Part shown: positions 33,221-44,531 of the stretch, piece after piece
Numbering within the stretch: position 1 is the first letter of the stretch
Layout: every line of letters begins with the position of its first letter
Origin: Methylococcaceae bacterium
GTDB taxonomy: Bacteria; Pseudomonadota; Gammaproteobacteria; Methylococcales; Methylomonadaceae
Assembly (NCBI GenBank): GCA_030693065.1
Contig: JAUYBL010000038.1
Span: forward strand, 1-64,000
Length of the DNA stretch: 64,000 nucleotides
Reading direction: 5' to 3'
The notes under the pieces: model-generated
The model's input: only the letters and a program-made list of their open reading frames with translations
What the model was told of the DNA's origin: nothing
Databases searched by the model: none
Position numbers and translations under genes: made by a program

Positions 33221-33756
33221 TATGCAGCCCTCTCTTCTGAGTAATCCTCCCGAAATTGCGGCAAGGAATACCCCAAAAGACCGGCAGCCCGGGCGACATG
33301 GGGAAGCTCTTCTCGTGGCGGTGTCGGTAATTTGAGTAGATTAACTAACAGGCGACGGCTAAGATCAAGGTCATCTATCATCTCTTGTCGATTTTCATCG
33401 TCGCAATCAATAGATTCTTCATTGAAGTCAACCACCCCCTCCCATAACTGGTAACCATTTTCCGACGCCATGCCAAAAAATCCGGCAAATTGCCGAGCTT
33501 CTCCAGGCGTAGAGAATTTAGGCGATGCAGGTTGGCGGCTCCGCCAGTCCATCAGGTAAAAAATAGGAATGTCGCCGTGACCTTGGCTTTTACCACAGGT
33601 GTGGCAAACCCAAAAAAGGCAATTGGAAAGGGCTGTTCGAACTAATTCAGTGGCCGAGCCACAATGTGCGCAGTTCTGATGAGGATCGGTGGGTTGGAGT
33701 TTTAAGCAGGTATCAGCGGAGGATGCTGAAAGATTTTCTTGAAATAATGAAGTCAT
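33220..33756 (-). CDS. Small protein with a CxxC zinc-ribbon-like motif
   Basis: ATG 33756, with an AGAGG ribosome-binding sequence, is preferred over a GTG 10 codons earlier. Two CxxC pairs (NCAHCGSA and VCHTCGK, about 20 residues apart) form a zinc-ribbon-like site. The C-terminal region is acidic and helical (IDCDDENRQEMIDDLDLSRR) and ends in a helix-turn-helix-like stretch (VARAAGLLGYSLPQFREDY). It is the first gene of the integrase operon, translationally coupled to it, and may regulate it. Confidence 0.65.
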   Translation of the reverse strand: MTSLFQENLSASSADTCLKLQPTDPHQNCAHCGSATELVRTALSNCLFWVCHTCGKSQGHGDIPIFYLMDWRSRQPASPKFSTPGEARQFAGFFGMASENGYQLWEGVVDFNEESIDCDDENRQEMIDDLDLSRRLLVNLLKLPTPPREELPHVARAAGLLGYSLPQFREDYSEERAA

Positions 33757-33812
33757 GATTACAGCCTCTGATTGAGCACGGGGCACGTTAAGTACCCATT
33801 GAAAAATTCACA

Positions 33813-33855
33813 GGTGCCCTATAAGGTGCCCTGTGTCGTATTTTTCAGCGTGTTT
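33813..33855. other. Putative integrase arm-type sites, tRNA-proximal end
   Basis: GGTGCCCTATAAGGTGCCCT (33813-33832) and TTCAGCGTGTTT (33844-33855) repeat, in the same orientation, the sequences found inside the distal end. They lie between the integrase operon's start and the attachment core, as expected for arm-binding sites. Confidence 0.6.
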
Positions 33856-33900
33856 AACCGATAGCGTTTGATTAAAAATCCTTTTTAATCAAGGTCTTAC

Positions 33901-33977
33901 TGGTGGCGATAGGTGGATTTGAACCACCGACCCCGGGGTTATGAATCCCGTGCTCTAACCAACTGAGCTATATCGCC
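33901..33977 (-). tRNA. tRNA-Met (CAT), elongator type
   Basis: The 77 bases fold into a full cloverleaf. Acceptor GGCGATA pairs with TATCGCC, followed by ACCA. The D-arm is GCTC/GAGC, the T-arm GGTGG/CCACC with loop TTCAAAT, and the anticodon loop TTCATAA gives CAT. The anticodon stem CGGGA/CCCCG has one A-C mismatch at its loop end. A lysidine-modified tRNA-Ile2 cannot be excluded from the sequence alone. Its 3' 46 bases are the attachment core of the integrative element, so the present 3' half was supplied by the element. Confidence 0.93.
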
Positions 33978-33997
33978 TTAATCTGTCTGTATCAAAG

Positions 33998-34022
33998 AGG
34001 GCGCATTTTAGTTATGCGCCCT
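33998..34022 (-). terminator. Hairpin downstream of ychF
   Basis: A perfect 9-bp stem (AGGGCGCAT/ATGCGCCCT) with a 7-base loop lies just past the ychF stop and before the tRNA gene. On the minus strand it is followed only by a short CTTT stretch, so it is a moderate terminator. Confidence 0.65.
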
Positions 34023-34029
34023 GCTTTTG

Positions 34030-35121
34030 TCAAACGTTGAATCTGAAATGCATTACATCGCCGTCTTTAACGATGTAATCTTTTCCTTCCAATCGCCACT
34101 TACCAGCATCTTTCGCGCCTTGTTCGCCTTTGTAAGCAATAAAATCCTGATAGGCAATTACTTCCGCACGAATGAAGCCTTTTTCGAAATCAGTGTGGAT
34201 CACACCGGCTGCTTGCGGTGCGGTGGCGCCGATGGAAATGGTCCAAGCTCTAACTTCTTTAACGCCAGCGGTAAAATATGTCGCTAGATTTAACAAACTG
34301 TAGCCAGCCCTGACAACACGATTCAGACCGGGTTCTTCCAACCCTAAATCATCCAGAAATTCTTGTTTTTCGTCGTCATCTAATTGAGAGATTTCCGCTT
34401 CAATAGCCGCACAGATGGGCACTACCATTGCACCTTCTTGATCAGCAAACGCTCTTACGCGAACGAGTAAAGGATTGTTATCAAAGCCATCATCTTGGAC
34501 ATTGGCAATGTACATAGTCGGCTTGATGGTTAACAAACACAGGTCTTTAATCAGAGCTTTTTCATCATCAGTCAACCCTAAAGTCCGTGCTGGTGCCCCA
34601 GTGTCAAGTTGTACCAGTATTTTTTCGAGCACTAGCTTTTTGGCTACGTCGTCTTTATTACCGGATTTAGCACCTTTGCTGGTTTTTTGTAACGCTCGTT
34701 CGACTGAAGCCATGTCGGCTAATGCCAATTCGGTATTGATAACTTCAATATCATTAATAGGATCAATCTTGCCTGCGACGTGAATTACATTATCGTCCTG
34801 GAAACAGCGCACGACATGGGCAATTGCATCGGTTTCGCGAATATTGCCCAAAAACTGGTTACCAAGGCCTTCACCTTTGGATGCCCCCGCGACTAAACCG
34901 GCAATATCTACAAATTCAATTGTGGTTGGCAGCATGCGTTCAGGTTTAACGATTTCTGCCAGTTTATCCATACGTGGATCAGGCACAGGCACAACGCCTA
35001 CATTGGGATCAATAGTGCAAAATGGGTAGTTTTCAGCCGCAATTTTGGCACGGGTTAATGCATTAAATAGGGTAGATTTACCGACATTCGGTAAGCCAAC
35101 AATTCCACAGTACAACGCCAT
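34030..35121 (-). CDS. ychF: YchF, redox-sensitive ribosome-binding ATPase
   Basis: The full-length protein (363 residues) begins [23 protein letters not shown] with a perfect P-loop. It has [20 protein letters not shown] as the switch II region and a C-terminal TGS domain ending in MHFRFNV. The Obg-family NKxD position reads NVQD, as in YchF proteins, which prefer ATP over GTP. It binds ribosomes and affects stress responses. It marks the return to core-genome sequence to the right of the tRNA. Confidence 0.97.
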   Translation of the reverse strand: MALYCGIVGLPNVGKSTLFNALTRAKIAAENYPFCTIDPNVGVVPVPDPRMDKLAEIVKPERMLPTTIEFVDIAGLVAGASKGEGLGNQFLGNIRETDAIAHVVRCFQDDNVIHVAGKIDPINDIEVINTELALADMASVERALQKTSKGAKSGNKDDVAKKLVLEKILVQLDTGAPARTLGLTDDEKALIKDLCLLTIKPTMYIANVQDDGFDNNPLLVRVRAFADQEGAMVVPICAAIEAEISQLDDDEKQEFLDDLGLEEPGLNRVVRAGYSLLNLATYFTAGVKEVRAWTISIGATAPQAAGVIHTDFEKGFIRAEVIAYQDFIAYKGEQGAKDAGKWRLEGKDYIVKDGDVMHFRFNV

Positions 35122-35282
35122 AAAGTTCTCTTAAGAGTTTTTGATAAAAGGTTTGTTCGGCAAAGAAAATTCAGCTGAAACAACCGCGGAATTATACTAG
35201 CTATGACAGTAAGCAAAGCAACTAAATGGACAACTAATAATACTTATGTATTGTTAGCAAAAATGTATCGCGCCAAAAGCGT

Positions 35283-35639
35283 TCACTTCTCAGAGATGCT
35301 TGCTTTAAATTGACGCATCACAACGTAGCCAGAGATAGCGCCCCATAACATCATAAAAAGGCTGTAGAGCATCATCTCAGGCACAAAGCTATCAATATCT
35401 CTAACGTAATCCCAAAGGTCATCTATCAAAACTAGCGTTAGTAAAATATAAATTGATACTTTCAAGCGAATAACATGTGCATAAAAGACACCGATGCCAA
35501 GAATGACAAAACCGGCAACAAACCTGATTGCACTATGCACAAACAATTCTGTACTAAAACTCACTTTTAATGCTGCAACAGCAAAATAAAGCATAATCAG
35601 ACCCAATACGAACACGATGACAACATTTAATAACTTCAT
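35283..35639 (-). CDS. Small multi-pass membrane protein, 118 aa
   Basis: Four hydrophobic helices fill the protein: VVIVFVLGLIMLYFAVAAL, FVAGFVILGIGVFYAHVI, SIYILLTLVLIDDLW and MMLYSLFMMLWGAISGYVV, with a short basic C-terminus. No family is recognised. It lies 12 bases after the stop of the Hsp70-like gene on the same strand and may be co-transcribed with it. Confidence 0.7.
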   Translation of the reverse strand: MKLLNVVIVFVLGLIMLYFAVAALKVSFSTELFVHSAIRFVAGFVILGIGVFYAHVIRLKVSIYILLTLVLIDDLWDYVRDIDSFVPEMMLYSLFMMLWGAISGYVVMRQFKASISEK

Positions 35640-35651
35640 TAATACTCCACG

Positions 35652-38420
35652 TTATTCGCTAATTAATTTCAGGCCTGGCGGCAACGTTTCGCCAAACATT
35701 TGTTTTTCTTCAGCCGAATCCAATTCTTTAAAGTGTTCAACCATGTCGATCCAAGGTTGCGGCACCTTGCTCTGCTTCAGTTTTTCAATGATTTGTTGTC
35801 GAGTATCTGGGGCAATATCTCTTACTCTATCGCCACTCATTCTAGCAATGAGGGTGGCTGCAAAAGCAGCTTGTGGTGTTTTTTTCCAGTCTTCAAGCAT
35901 GATTTGTTGCAACCATTTTTCTGCTATGCCAGCAGCTATCACATTATGGCTACTGCCATGAAACGGTACTCGTGCACCGATTCGGCCTATTGCCCACCAT
36001 GTTTGGCTAGGTTCAGAAGATTTTTGCAAACGTTTTAACAGCCATTCGCCCAACTGACTTTTTTTATCGATCGGCAAACGTTCCAATACGGCCGCCAGCC
36101 TCACCATGTCATCATAACCACGTGTCTTGATTTGCTTGGCTACGCCGGGCTGCCTGGCTGACTCTGGATTGATGTATTTGGCAATATCTTCAAAAATTTG
36201 TTGCTGAGCTTGTTCGTTTAAACCACCGGCAACCCGCCGCCACAGTATCCACCACTCCGCCCAATGCTGTGCTTCAGTAACAAACTGAATGCCTTGTGGA
36301 TAAAGCTTCCAAAGTTGTTCGACGCGCCAATCGTCAAGCGGGTAACCGAAACCCGGACGCAAACAGAAGCCAATAAGACTCAACCACAGGCGCTCATGAT
36401 GTTCCGATCGACGACGGTATTTTACGCCCTCCAAGAGCGCCGTAAACATCGCTCTTAGTAAGGCTGTAGGCCATTGGTTCCGGTCAGTTCCGAGGATTTT
36501 TTCCAGATTAGTACGGAGATTTTTAACAGCTTTGGGATCAACTAATTTTGATTTCGAGCCAAAAACTGTTTGTATTTGATCGATAACTTTATCGAACTGA
36601 GCCGGTAGCGTGGCATCGAATTGAGCGGCGCTTACCGATTTTTTTCTTATTTGAAATTCGACGTCCCAACGCTGAGTATTATCGCTGACGGAAACGCATT
36701 GGATTTTAAGCGTGCCAATCTCAGTTTGTGTGACAGCAAGTTCAACAACAATTTCTTCTTTACCTTTATTATCATCTCCTTCGAAGGCAACCGCTAATGG
36801 TGGCAAGGAGTGAAATACATCAGTAATTTCGGTCACATCGCCAGGCTTAAAAGGGCTGTCGCCGGACAATGAAGCCAAGTGAAAGCGTACCGGCACCCCA
36901 AGTCGCAACGCAAAACGACGATCTTTTAAGATAATCTCCGCGCCTTCTTCACTACCTTTGGGTAATAAACAAACACCCTGTTGCCCACTTGCATCACTGG
37001 TATCAATCAGCAAAAAATAACTGCGTGCAGAGCCACCACCAATCTTTAACTTTTGGTCGCGCCTGGCCACGGCATAGCTCACCGCACCAAACGCAACGGC
37101 CAATTCAGGATGATTGTTTTCTAGCAACACCGGCGGACTGGAGCGCCAAGCGCTAATCAGATCAACTACTCGCTTGGTAATCGACTGACTGCGAAATACT
37201 CCACCGTTTAGTAATAAGGCATCGGGTACCTCAGACTTTCCTGATAACGCTTCGCGGCAAGCGCCAGTATGCAACTGCAAAAATGCGGCAATATGTTTAC
37301 TGACAGCTGGTTCGGCGGCATAGGGCAAACCAAATTCGACCACACCACTGCGCTTTCTATCTGGTAATTCATTCAAACCAGACAATGGAAAAAACCCATC
37401 CAGTGCAATTGATCTGACATCCTCTTTGGATAAAGCCATAGAACGTGAGCCGCCAATCAGCTTTGCTCCACCACCTAATAAAGTGACGCTGTATTGTTCG
37501 GGAGCATCATCAGCCAGCAACCGTTCTTTAGCCGTTCGGCATTGTTCAATAAGCTGGGCAAACTCGGCGGCAGATAAGCGTTTTTCGTCATTTGTTAAGT
37601 GATTTTCTGCAACATGAGCCAGTGCCAAATCAATATTATCGCCGCCCAGCATAAGATGATCGCCAACACCGACACGGGTTAACTTGGGCTCTGAATCGCC
37701 CTGCTCAACCTTAATCAGTGTTAAATCGGTAGTGCCGCCACCGACATCACAGACCAACAATAAGTGTACGTCAGCTAGAGCCTGCTTGATATTACCCCCA
37801 TGGCGTCGTAACCAGTCATAGCAAACGGCCTGAGGCTCTTCCAGCAGCCTGACATTATTAAGACCGGCAATTCGTGCAGCTTCTAAAGTCAAAGATCGTG
37901 CCGCCTCATCAAATGAAGCCGGTACGGTCAAGACAATATCTTGTTGCTCTAACAGCGCATCTGGAAACTTATGCCCCCAAACTGTCCGGATATGAGTAAG
38001 GTAACTGGCGCTGGCATCAATAGGTGAAACTTTATCGACATCATCACCCGCACCCCACGGCAAAATATCTGCCGCATGATCAACTGAAGGATGTGAAAGC
38101 CAGCTCTTGGCGCTAGTTACTAATCGACCTTTACTTTTCGCGCCTAAAAGGCGAGCAGCTTCACCGATGACAGAAGGTTGCTTTGAGTTATGCCGTCCAT
38201 TTGGAAAAGCTGCATCAGCTTCAGATAACTCGCCTTCAACAGAGTGGTAACGCACTGACGGCAACAATGGTCTTGCGGCCACTTGTCCAGGCGCAATCAA
38301 TTGCTCGATTTGAAATAATTGAATGTCTTGCTTGGCCTGATCTGCATTTGTGTAAGCAACAACAGTGTGAGTTGTGCCCAGATCAATGCCGACCAGATAA
38401 TGTGGAATGGAGTTATTCAC
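35652..38420 (-). CDS. Large Hsp70-family protein (DnaK-like ATPase)
   Basis: About 922 residues from GTG 38420. The alternative TTG start 29 codons upstream adds a stretch that does not look coding. Hsp70 nucleotide-binding signatures are all present: phosphate-1 VGIDLGTTHTVVAY, phosphate-2 LLVCDVGGGTTDLTLI and adenosine motif LLNGGVFRSQSITKRV. A short beta region follows (LRLGVPVRFHLASLSGDSP), then a long helical C-terminal half (~350 residues) without an EEVD-type tail. This is the enlarged proteobacterial Hsp70 relative, not the housekeeping DnaK. The substrate is unknown. Confidence 0.88.
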   Translation of the reverse strand: MNNSIPHYLVGIDLGTTHTVVAYTNADQAKQDIQLFQIEQLIAPGQVAARPLLPSVRYHSVEGELSEADAAFPNGRHNSKQPSVIGEAARLLGAKSKGRLVTSAKSWLSHPSVDHAADILPWGAGDDVDKVSPIDASASYLTHIRTVWGHKFPDALLEQQDIVLTVPASFDEAARSLTLEAARIAGLNNVRLLEEPQAVCYDWLRRHGGNIKQALADVHLLLVCDVGGGTTDLTLIKVEQGDSEPKLTRVGVGDHLMLGGDNIDLALAHVAENHLTNDEKRLSAAEFAQLIEQCRTAKERLLADDAPEQYSVTLLGGGAKLIGGSRSMALSKEDVRSIALDGFFPLSGLNELPDRKRSGVVEFGLPYAAEPAVSKHIAAFLQLHTGACREALSGKSEVPDALLLNGGVFRSQSITKRVVDLISAWRSSPPVLLENNHPELAVAFGAVSYAVARRDQKLKIGGGSARSYFLLIDTSDASGQQGVCLLPKGSEEGAEIILKDRRFALRLGVPVRFHLASLSGDSPFKPGDVTEITDVFHSLPPLAVAFEGDDNKGKEEIVVELAVTQTEIGTLKIQCVSVSDNTQRWDVEFQIRKKSVSAAQFDATLPAQFDKVIDQIQTVFGSKSKLVDPKAVKNLRTNLEKILGTDRNQWPTALLRAMFTALLEGVKYRRRSEHHERLWLSLIGFCLRPGFGYPLDDWRVEQLWKLYPQGIQFVTEAQHWAEWWILWRRVAGGLNEQAQQQIFEDIAKYINPESARQPGVAKQIKTRGYDDMVRLAAVLERLPIDKKSQLGEWLLKRLQKSSEPSQTWWAIGRIGARVPFHGSSHNVIAAGIAEKWLQQIMLEDWKKTPQAAFAATLIARMSGDRVRDIAPDTRQQIIEKLKQSKVPQPWIDMVEHFKELDSAEEKQMFGETLPPGLKLISE

Positions 38421-38549
38421 GATAATATTTGTCAGTGTGTTATTTGTCTGATGAGACCACGAGGGACAAACATAACAATTAATGAAAGAGGTTATAAATA
38501 CAGGCAATAACGAATCATCATTGCCTGTATTGCAACTATAAATCAGGAA

Positions 38550-41189
38550 TTATTTTTCTGTCGACTCACTGGATGAGGTAATTTCGTTATCCAGATCTTC
38601 AGCATCCAAGCCGGATTTGTTAAGTCGATAGTTTGGCGCGATGCTAATAAGCAGAGTTACCAGAGCAGCAGCGTAAGGCACTACTTGCACGGATAAAATA
38701 GCGATCCACAAGCGACCACTAAAATTATCAAAATGCTCAATAGATGCCATTGCGGCAATAGCGGAGCCTATTAAGATAAGTAGCAGTAATTCCTGACGGA
38801 TAACCAGAAGACCGGCAATTAATGGCCCTTGTTTTTCGTACTTAGGTGTACGCATAAATGGTTTACCCGAGGTAAACAAGCCTTGCAAAGTACCTTTCGC
38901 CACCGTATGAGTTAAAGACAACCCTGTCAATGCCGCACCCAATGACTGCCAGAAAGAACACGGAACCCGGGCCTGATAAAGCCATAAGCCTCGGAGTATC
39001 TTGAAGCTGAATAAACCAATGGTAGGTAATAAAAATACATTAGATGGTAATTCGCTATGAATTGGGTCGTATAAAATGACAGCCGTCAACAATAAGCTGG
39101 TGCCGGTAAATAGCAAGGCTAATGCATCAGAAAACCACGGCAACCAACCAGCTACAAAATAATATTTTTGAGCAGGTGTAAGTGGCGATTTACTAGACGG
39201 CAAAAAGCTGCGCCAATGGCCCTTGATAATTTGCATAGCGCCGTAAACCCAGCGAAAACGCTGGGTCATATAGCCAGACATGGTGTCAGGCATCAGCCCT
39301 TGACCGAAAGAATCTTTAACATAGACCGAATCGTAACCCGCTTCGTACAAGCGCAAGCCCAATTCACTGTCTTCGCAAATACACCATTGCGCCCAGTTAC
39401 CGACTTCCAGCATGGCAGACTTTCTGACCATGGTCATGGTGCCGTGTTGAATAATGGCGTTGTATTCGTTTCGTTGCACCATGCCGATGTTAAAAAAGCC
39501 GGCATATTCCCAATAACAGAATGATTTAAAGGAACTTAAATCGCGGTCCCGATAATCCTGTGGCGATTGAACAAAGCCGACATTTTCATTGTCGAAATAA
39601 GGCACCATGGACTTTAGCCAATCAGGCGACAAAATATAATCACTGTCGATAACAGCAATGATTTCTGCATCTGGGGCAGTTTGTTCAAGAGCGTGATTGA
39701 GCGCTCCGGCCTTGAAACCGGGCCAGTTTTCCAAATGGAAGAAACGGAACATTGGGCCTAAGCGTTCACAATCATCGCGTACCGGCTCCCATATTGTCGG
39801 ATCATAGGTGTTGTTATCCATTACCAACACTTCCAGGTTGGGATAATCCACTTTGGCAAGTGCTTCCAAGGTCTTGCGCACCATCATCGGTGGCTCATTA
39901 TGGATCGGCAGGTGCAAGGAAACTTTGGGGTATTTGAAGCTTTCTGAAGGCGTGAGCGGTTGAAAGGTTCGTGCGGTTTTATGATGCCAGATAACTTCAG
40001 CTATTTCTAAGCTTTCTATCAGCAAAATGGCAGCGGCCATCACCTGCATCAAGATTAAAATCCCCCAAAATACCGCTGTAATAGGTGTCTGGTATTGCTG
40101 CGCTCCGATAGAAGCAGACCAAAAAATTACCGAAACGGCAAGGTTAGCTACCAAGCCGAAAAATAGTAGGCCGGGCAGTTTTAAGCTTTTTCTAGTAAAC
40201 AGGAACAATATCATCAGCACAAAACTGAAAATAGCTGCACCTGTCGCCCAATGCTGCCAGCCAGGCAACGCAATAACGTCACCGTCCATCGGATATTTAG
40301 GCTGTCTATCTGCGTTAAATATGCCCCAATAAGCTCCTGCGGAACCTTCTATGGATTTTTTCCAAGGTTGGTCAAAGGCTTCAACCACGTAGTACGTTAT
40401 TTTTTCTTTATCTGCACGATTGAGAAACTCTCGCAAAAACCTTGCCTGATTGGCAACAGATGCAGTGGCATGTTTGAACGGTTGACCATCTGACGGCCAG
40501 CCTACTTCAGTAATAATAATTGGCTTGTTTGGATAAGCTTTTTGCACGTCATGGTAACGGTCAAACACATAGTCCACAGCATCTTCCGCAGCTATGCCTT
40601 CCCAATAAGGCAAGATATGTACAGCAATAAAATCAACTTCATTTACCAGTTCGGGATGTTTAATCCATACATCCCATGTTTCAGAAGTACTTACAGGTCG
40701 CCAAGTGCGTTGCTTAACTTCACGGATATAGTCGATCAATTGTTGCACAGGAATGTCATCACGAAGTAACACCTCGTTACCCACCATCAAGCGGATAATT
40801 TTCGGGTTATTTTCTCGGCTGACGTTAATCAATGTCTCAATTTCTTGGCGATTTTTTTCCAAATTGCCGTCGATCCAGGCACCTACAGTGACATTTAGAT
40901 TGTGTTTGGCGGCTAATTCAGGAATTTTGTCTAAGCCTTTAAGCACGCTATAGGTTCGAACCGCATAAGCCTTATTAGCGAGCAAAGCCAAGTCATTATC
41001 AATATCGGCTGCACTAGGAAAAGTGCCGCTGGTGGGTGTATCGTCTTTACGCTGAGGGTCGAAAGTAACCCCCATGGTGGTTTTCGTCCATGGTTGAAGT
41101 TGCAAGGGGTTGTTAACATAACTCCAGATACTGAAGTTAATGACAACCAGTAAAGCGATGGCGATAACAGTAACTATTTTGGTTTTCAT
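38550..41189 (-). CDS. GH17-GT2 fusion, beta-glucan synthase-like (NdvB/NdvC type)
   Basis: This is an 879-residue inner-membrane enzyme. A signal-anchor helix (residues 5-24) precedes a periplasmic GH17-like domain with both acidic catalytic positions (MVGNEVLLRDDI and IITEVGWPSDGQP). Two helices lead to a cytoplasmic GT2 domain with VMDNNTYDP, AVIDSDYILS, CEDSELGLRLYEAG and TQRFRWVYGAMQ (the QxxRW motif). Several C-terminal membrane helices follow. The fusion suggests synthesis of beta-1,3 glucan with branching or cyclisation by the GH17 domain, as for periplasmic glucans. The precise product cannot be read from the sequence. Confidence 0.88.
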   Translation of the reverse strand: MKTKIVTVIAIALLVVINFSIWSYVNNPLQLQPWTKTTMGVTFDPQRKDDTPTSGTFPSAADIDNDLALLANKAYAVRTYSVLKGLDKIPELAAKHNLNVTVGAWIDGNLEKNRQEIETLINVSRENNPKIIRLMVGNEVLLRDDIPVQQLIDYIREVKQRTWRPVSTSETWDVWIKHPELVNEVDFIAVHILPYWEGIAAEDAVDYVFDRYHDVQKAYPNKPIIITEVGWPSDGQPFKHATASVANQARFLREFLNRADKEKITYYVVEAFDQPWKKSIEGSAGAYWGIFNADRQPKYPMDGDVIALPGWQHWATGAAIFSFVLMILFLFTRKSLKLPGLLFFGLVANLAVSVIFWSASIGAQQYQTPITAVFWGILILMQVMAAAILLIESLEIAEVIWHHKTARTFQPLTPSESFKYPKVSLHLPIHNEPPMMVRKTLEALAKVDYPNLEVLVMDNNTYDPTIWEPVRDDCERLGPMFRFFHLENWPGFKAGALNHALEQTAPDAEIIAVIDSDYILSPDWLKSMVPYFDNENVGFVQSPQDYRDRDLSSFKSFCYWEYAGFFNIGMVQRNEYNAIIQHGTMTMVRKSAMLEVGNWAQWCICEDSELGLRLYEAGYDSVYVKDSFGQGLMPDTMSGYMTQRFRWVYGAMQIIKGHWRSFLPSSKSPLTPAQKYYFVAGWLPWFSDALALLFTGTSLLLTAVILYDPIHSELPSNVFLLPTIGLFSFKILRGLWLYQARVPCSFWQSLGAALTGLSLTHTVAKGTLQGLFTSGKPFMRTPKYEKQGPLIAGLLVIRQELLLLILIGSAIAAMASIEHFDNFSGRLWIAILSVQVVPYAAALVTLLISIAPNYRLNKSGLDAEDLDNEITSSSESTEK

Positions 41190-41377
41190 TTTATGGCTCG
41201 GAAACCTTTAATTTACGCGATGTTTATGTTGAAAGAGATAGGAAATACCTAAGTTCATATTTTACACAGCTAGCAAAACGGGCAAGTATTTATTTAAGAT
41301 AATCAACCTGCTGATAAGCGACTTAACTTCTGCTATAAACTTCAATATAAACTTTCAAGTTTTAATTCAGCTTAATA

Positions 41378-42754
<1,377 letters not shown>

Positions 42755-42776
42755 TTATACACTTTTAAAAAATTGT

Positions 42777-43871
42777 TTAGACTGCATTTGATCTGGATTC
42801 AATAATCCCACCACCCAAACAAATATCGCCGTCATAAAAAACGACTGACTGGCCGGGTGTGATTGCTCGTTGCGGTTCATCAAACACGGCTCGACAACGG
42901 TCATCACCCAATGGTTCCAGAAAACAAGCCTGATCAGCCTGACGGTAACGGGTTTTGGCGGCGCAGCGCAGCGGCTGTGTTAAGGGTCTATCGCTACACC
43001 AATCTAATTGGCAAGCTTCTAGGATGTTGTGGAGCATTAAAGGGTGGTCATGCCCCTGCCCAACGATAAGAACATTATTTTCCAGATCTTTTTCCAGAAC
43101 ATACCATGGTTCATCGGGGGCATCTTTTACACCACCGATACCCAATCCCTGACGCTGACCAAAGGTGTAATACATCAAACCATGGTGTTTGCCGATATAT
43201 TGGCCCTCAGGAGTCCACATTTCGCCAGGCTGTGTAGGAAGATAACGCTTTAGAAATTCGGTAAATTTACGCTCACCGATAAAACAAATACCGGTGCTGT
43301 CTTTTTTTCGACTATTCGCAAAGCCAGCTTTATCCGCCATTGCTCTAATTTCCGGCTTGTGTAAATGACCAATCGGAAACAGAGTTTTTGATAAGGCTTT
43401 TTGGCCAAGCGTGTAAAGAAAATAACTTTGTTCTTTATTGGGATCCAGGCCTTTTAGCAATTGAATCTCACCATTTTGCTCGGCAACGCGAGCGTAATGC
43501 CCGGTAGCAATGTATTCAGCACCCAAATCTTCGGTTGCATAATTCAAAAAAGCTTTGAACTTGACGTGCTTATTACAAAGAATGTCCGGATTGGGTGTCC
43601 GGCCTGCCTTGAACTCAGACAAAAATACTTCAAACACTTCATCCCAATATTCTGCGGCAAAGTTGACTGTTTTAAGTTCTATACCCAATTTATCGCAAAC
43701 CTGCTGAGCGTCAGCAAGGTCTTGCATGGCAGTACAGAATTCGGTGCCATCATCCTCATCCCAGTTTTTCATAAACAAGCCGGTCACTTGATGACCTTGT
43801 TCCTGGAGAATTAAGGCAGTTACAGATGAATCAACACCTCCGGACATGCCGACAATTATGTTTTTACGCAT
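42777..43871 (-). CDS. mnmA: tRNA-specific 2-thiouridylase MnmA
   Basis: The N-terminal PP-loop is [17 protein letters not shown]. The two redox-active cysteines lie in [12 protein letters not shown] and [12 protein letters not shown], and [17 protein letters not shown] is also diagnostic. ATG 43871 overlaps the end of the Nudix gene by 8 bases; an earlier in-frame start would add 4 residues. MnmA makes s2U34 in tRNA-Lys, -Glu and -Gln, using sulfur from the Tus relay. Confidence 0.97.
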   Translation of the reverse strand: MRKNIIVGMSGGVDSSVTALILQEQGHQVTGLFMKNWDEDDGTEFCTAMQDLADAQQVCDKLGIELKTVNFAAEYWDEVFEVFLSEFKAGRTPNPDILCNKHVKFKAFLNYATEDLGAEYIATGHYARVAEQNGEIQLLKGLDPNKEQSYFLYTLGQKALSKTLFPIGHLHKPEIRAMADKAGFANSRKKDSTGICFIGERKFTEFLKRYLPTQPGEMWTPEGQYIGKHHGLMYYTFGQRQGLGIGGVKDAPDEPWYVLEKDLENNVLIVGQGHDHPLMLHNILEACQLDWCSDRPLTQPLRCAAKTRYRQADQACFLEPLGDDRCRAVFDEPQRAITPGQSVVFYDGDICLGGGIIESRSNAV

Positions 43872-44325
43872 AGTCAACATCAAGGAAGGATTTTAATAAT
43901 GACAACGGAAACCGCTGCCCACTCAAAAACTCATCAACACTAAACAACACAAGTGGACTACGAAGACGATGTCGTTCTGCGACAATCTCATTGTAACTAA
44001 GCCAATGAGTAGCAACGATTCCTTCATCCAGCTGTTGTTCGGGAGCATGAGAGTGGCAATGACCTGCAAAGCAGAATCTCATAAAACTCGGGTAGTCTGG
44101 GTTTTTGCGCCATAGTTGCACCGACACAAGGAATTCAGGCTCAAATTGCCAGGCAGTTTCTTCTTGCATTTCCCGCTTAACAGCAGCAATCAAATCCTCA
44201 TTTTCTTCCAGATGCCCTGCAGGTTGGTTGAACTGCAATCCATGAGGGGTATGTTCTTCAACAAGTAAAAAGCGACCATCTCGCTCGACCACTGCAGCTA
44301 CTGTAACGTGTGGTTTCCAAACCAT
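43864..44325 (-). CDS. Nudix hydrolase, NudJ-like
   Basis: The protein starts [20 protein letters not shown] and is ~153 residues long. The Nudix box [20 protein letters not shown] is complete, preceded by FNQPAG. The start and the match WKPHVTVA resemble NudJ (phosphatase acting on HMP-PP and NDPs/NTPs), which is also encoded immediately upstream of mnmA in Enterobacteria. An upstream GTG/ATG-type extension of 21 residues is less likely. It is translationally coupled to mnmA. Confidence 0.88.
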   Translation of the reverse strand: MVWKPHVTVAAVVERDGRFLLVEEHTPHGLQFNQPAGHLEENEDLIAAVKREMQEETAWQFEPEFLVSVQLWRKNPDYPSFMRFCFAGHCHSHAPEQQLDEGIVATHWLSYNEIVAERHRLRSPLVLFSVDEFLSGQRFPLSLLKSFLDVDYA

Positions 44326-44531
44326 TGCGAAATTCCGAATCTCAAAAATTCGATATTTTACAAGATTATATGGACGCCATGTTGGCAATGATCAAATCTA
44401 AAGCTCAATTGAATGATTTAATTGAATAAATTGGCAACGGAACAGTACTTGTAATTTGTTGTGTTAATAATGTTGAAATCTACTAATATTGGCACCATGT
44501 TATGCAACCAATCTGTTTTTATACAACGACT

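Larger units (their letters stand above)
20829..33946 (-). mobile_element. Integrative element in tRNA-Met, satellite/prophage-like, 13.1 kb
   Basis: It is bounded by 46-bp exact repeats of the tRNA 3' end (20829-20874 and 33901-33946). It carries an integrase next to the intact tRNA, an AlpA-like gene, a Toprim primase, a DUF3987-type helicase, small phage-like genes, a tape-measure protein and two toxin-antitoxin pairs. All genes run leftward except mqsRA. There is no terminase, portal, capsid, tail tube or lysis gene. The order int, regulator, primase/helicase resembles PICI-type phage satellites; a decayed prophage is the main alternative. Confidence 0.85.
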
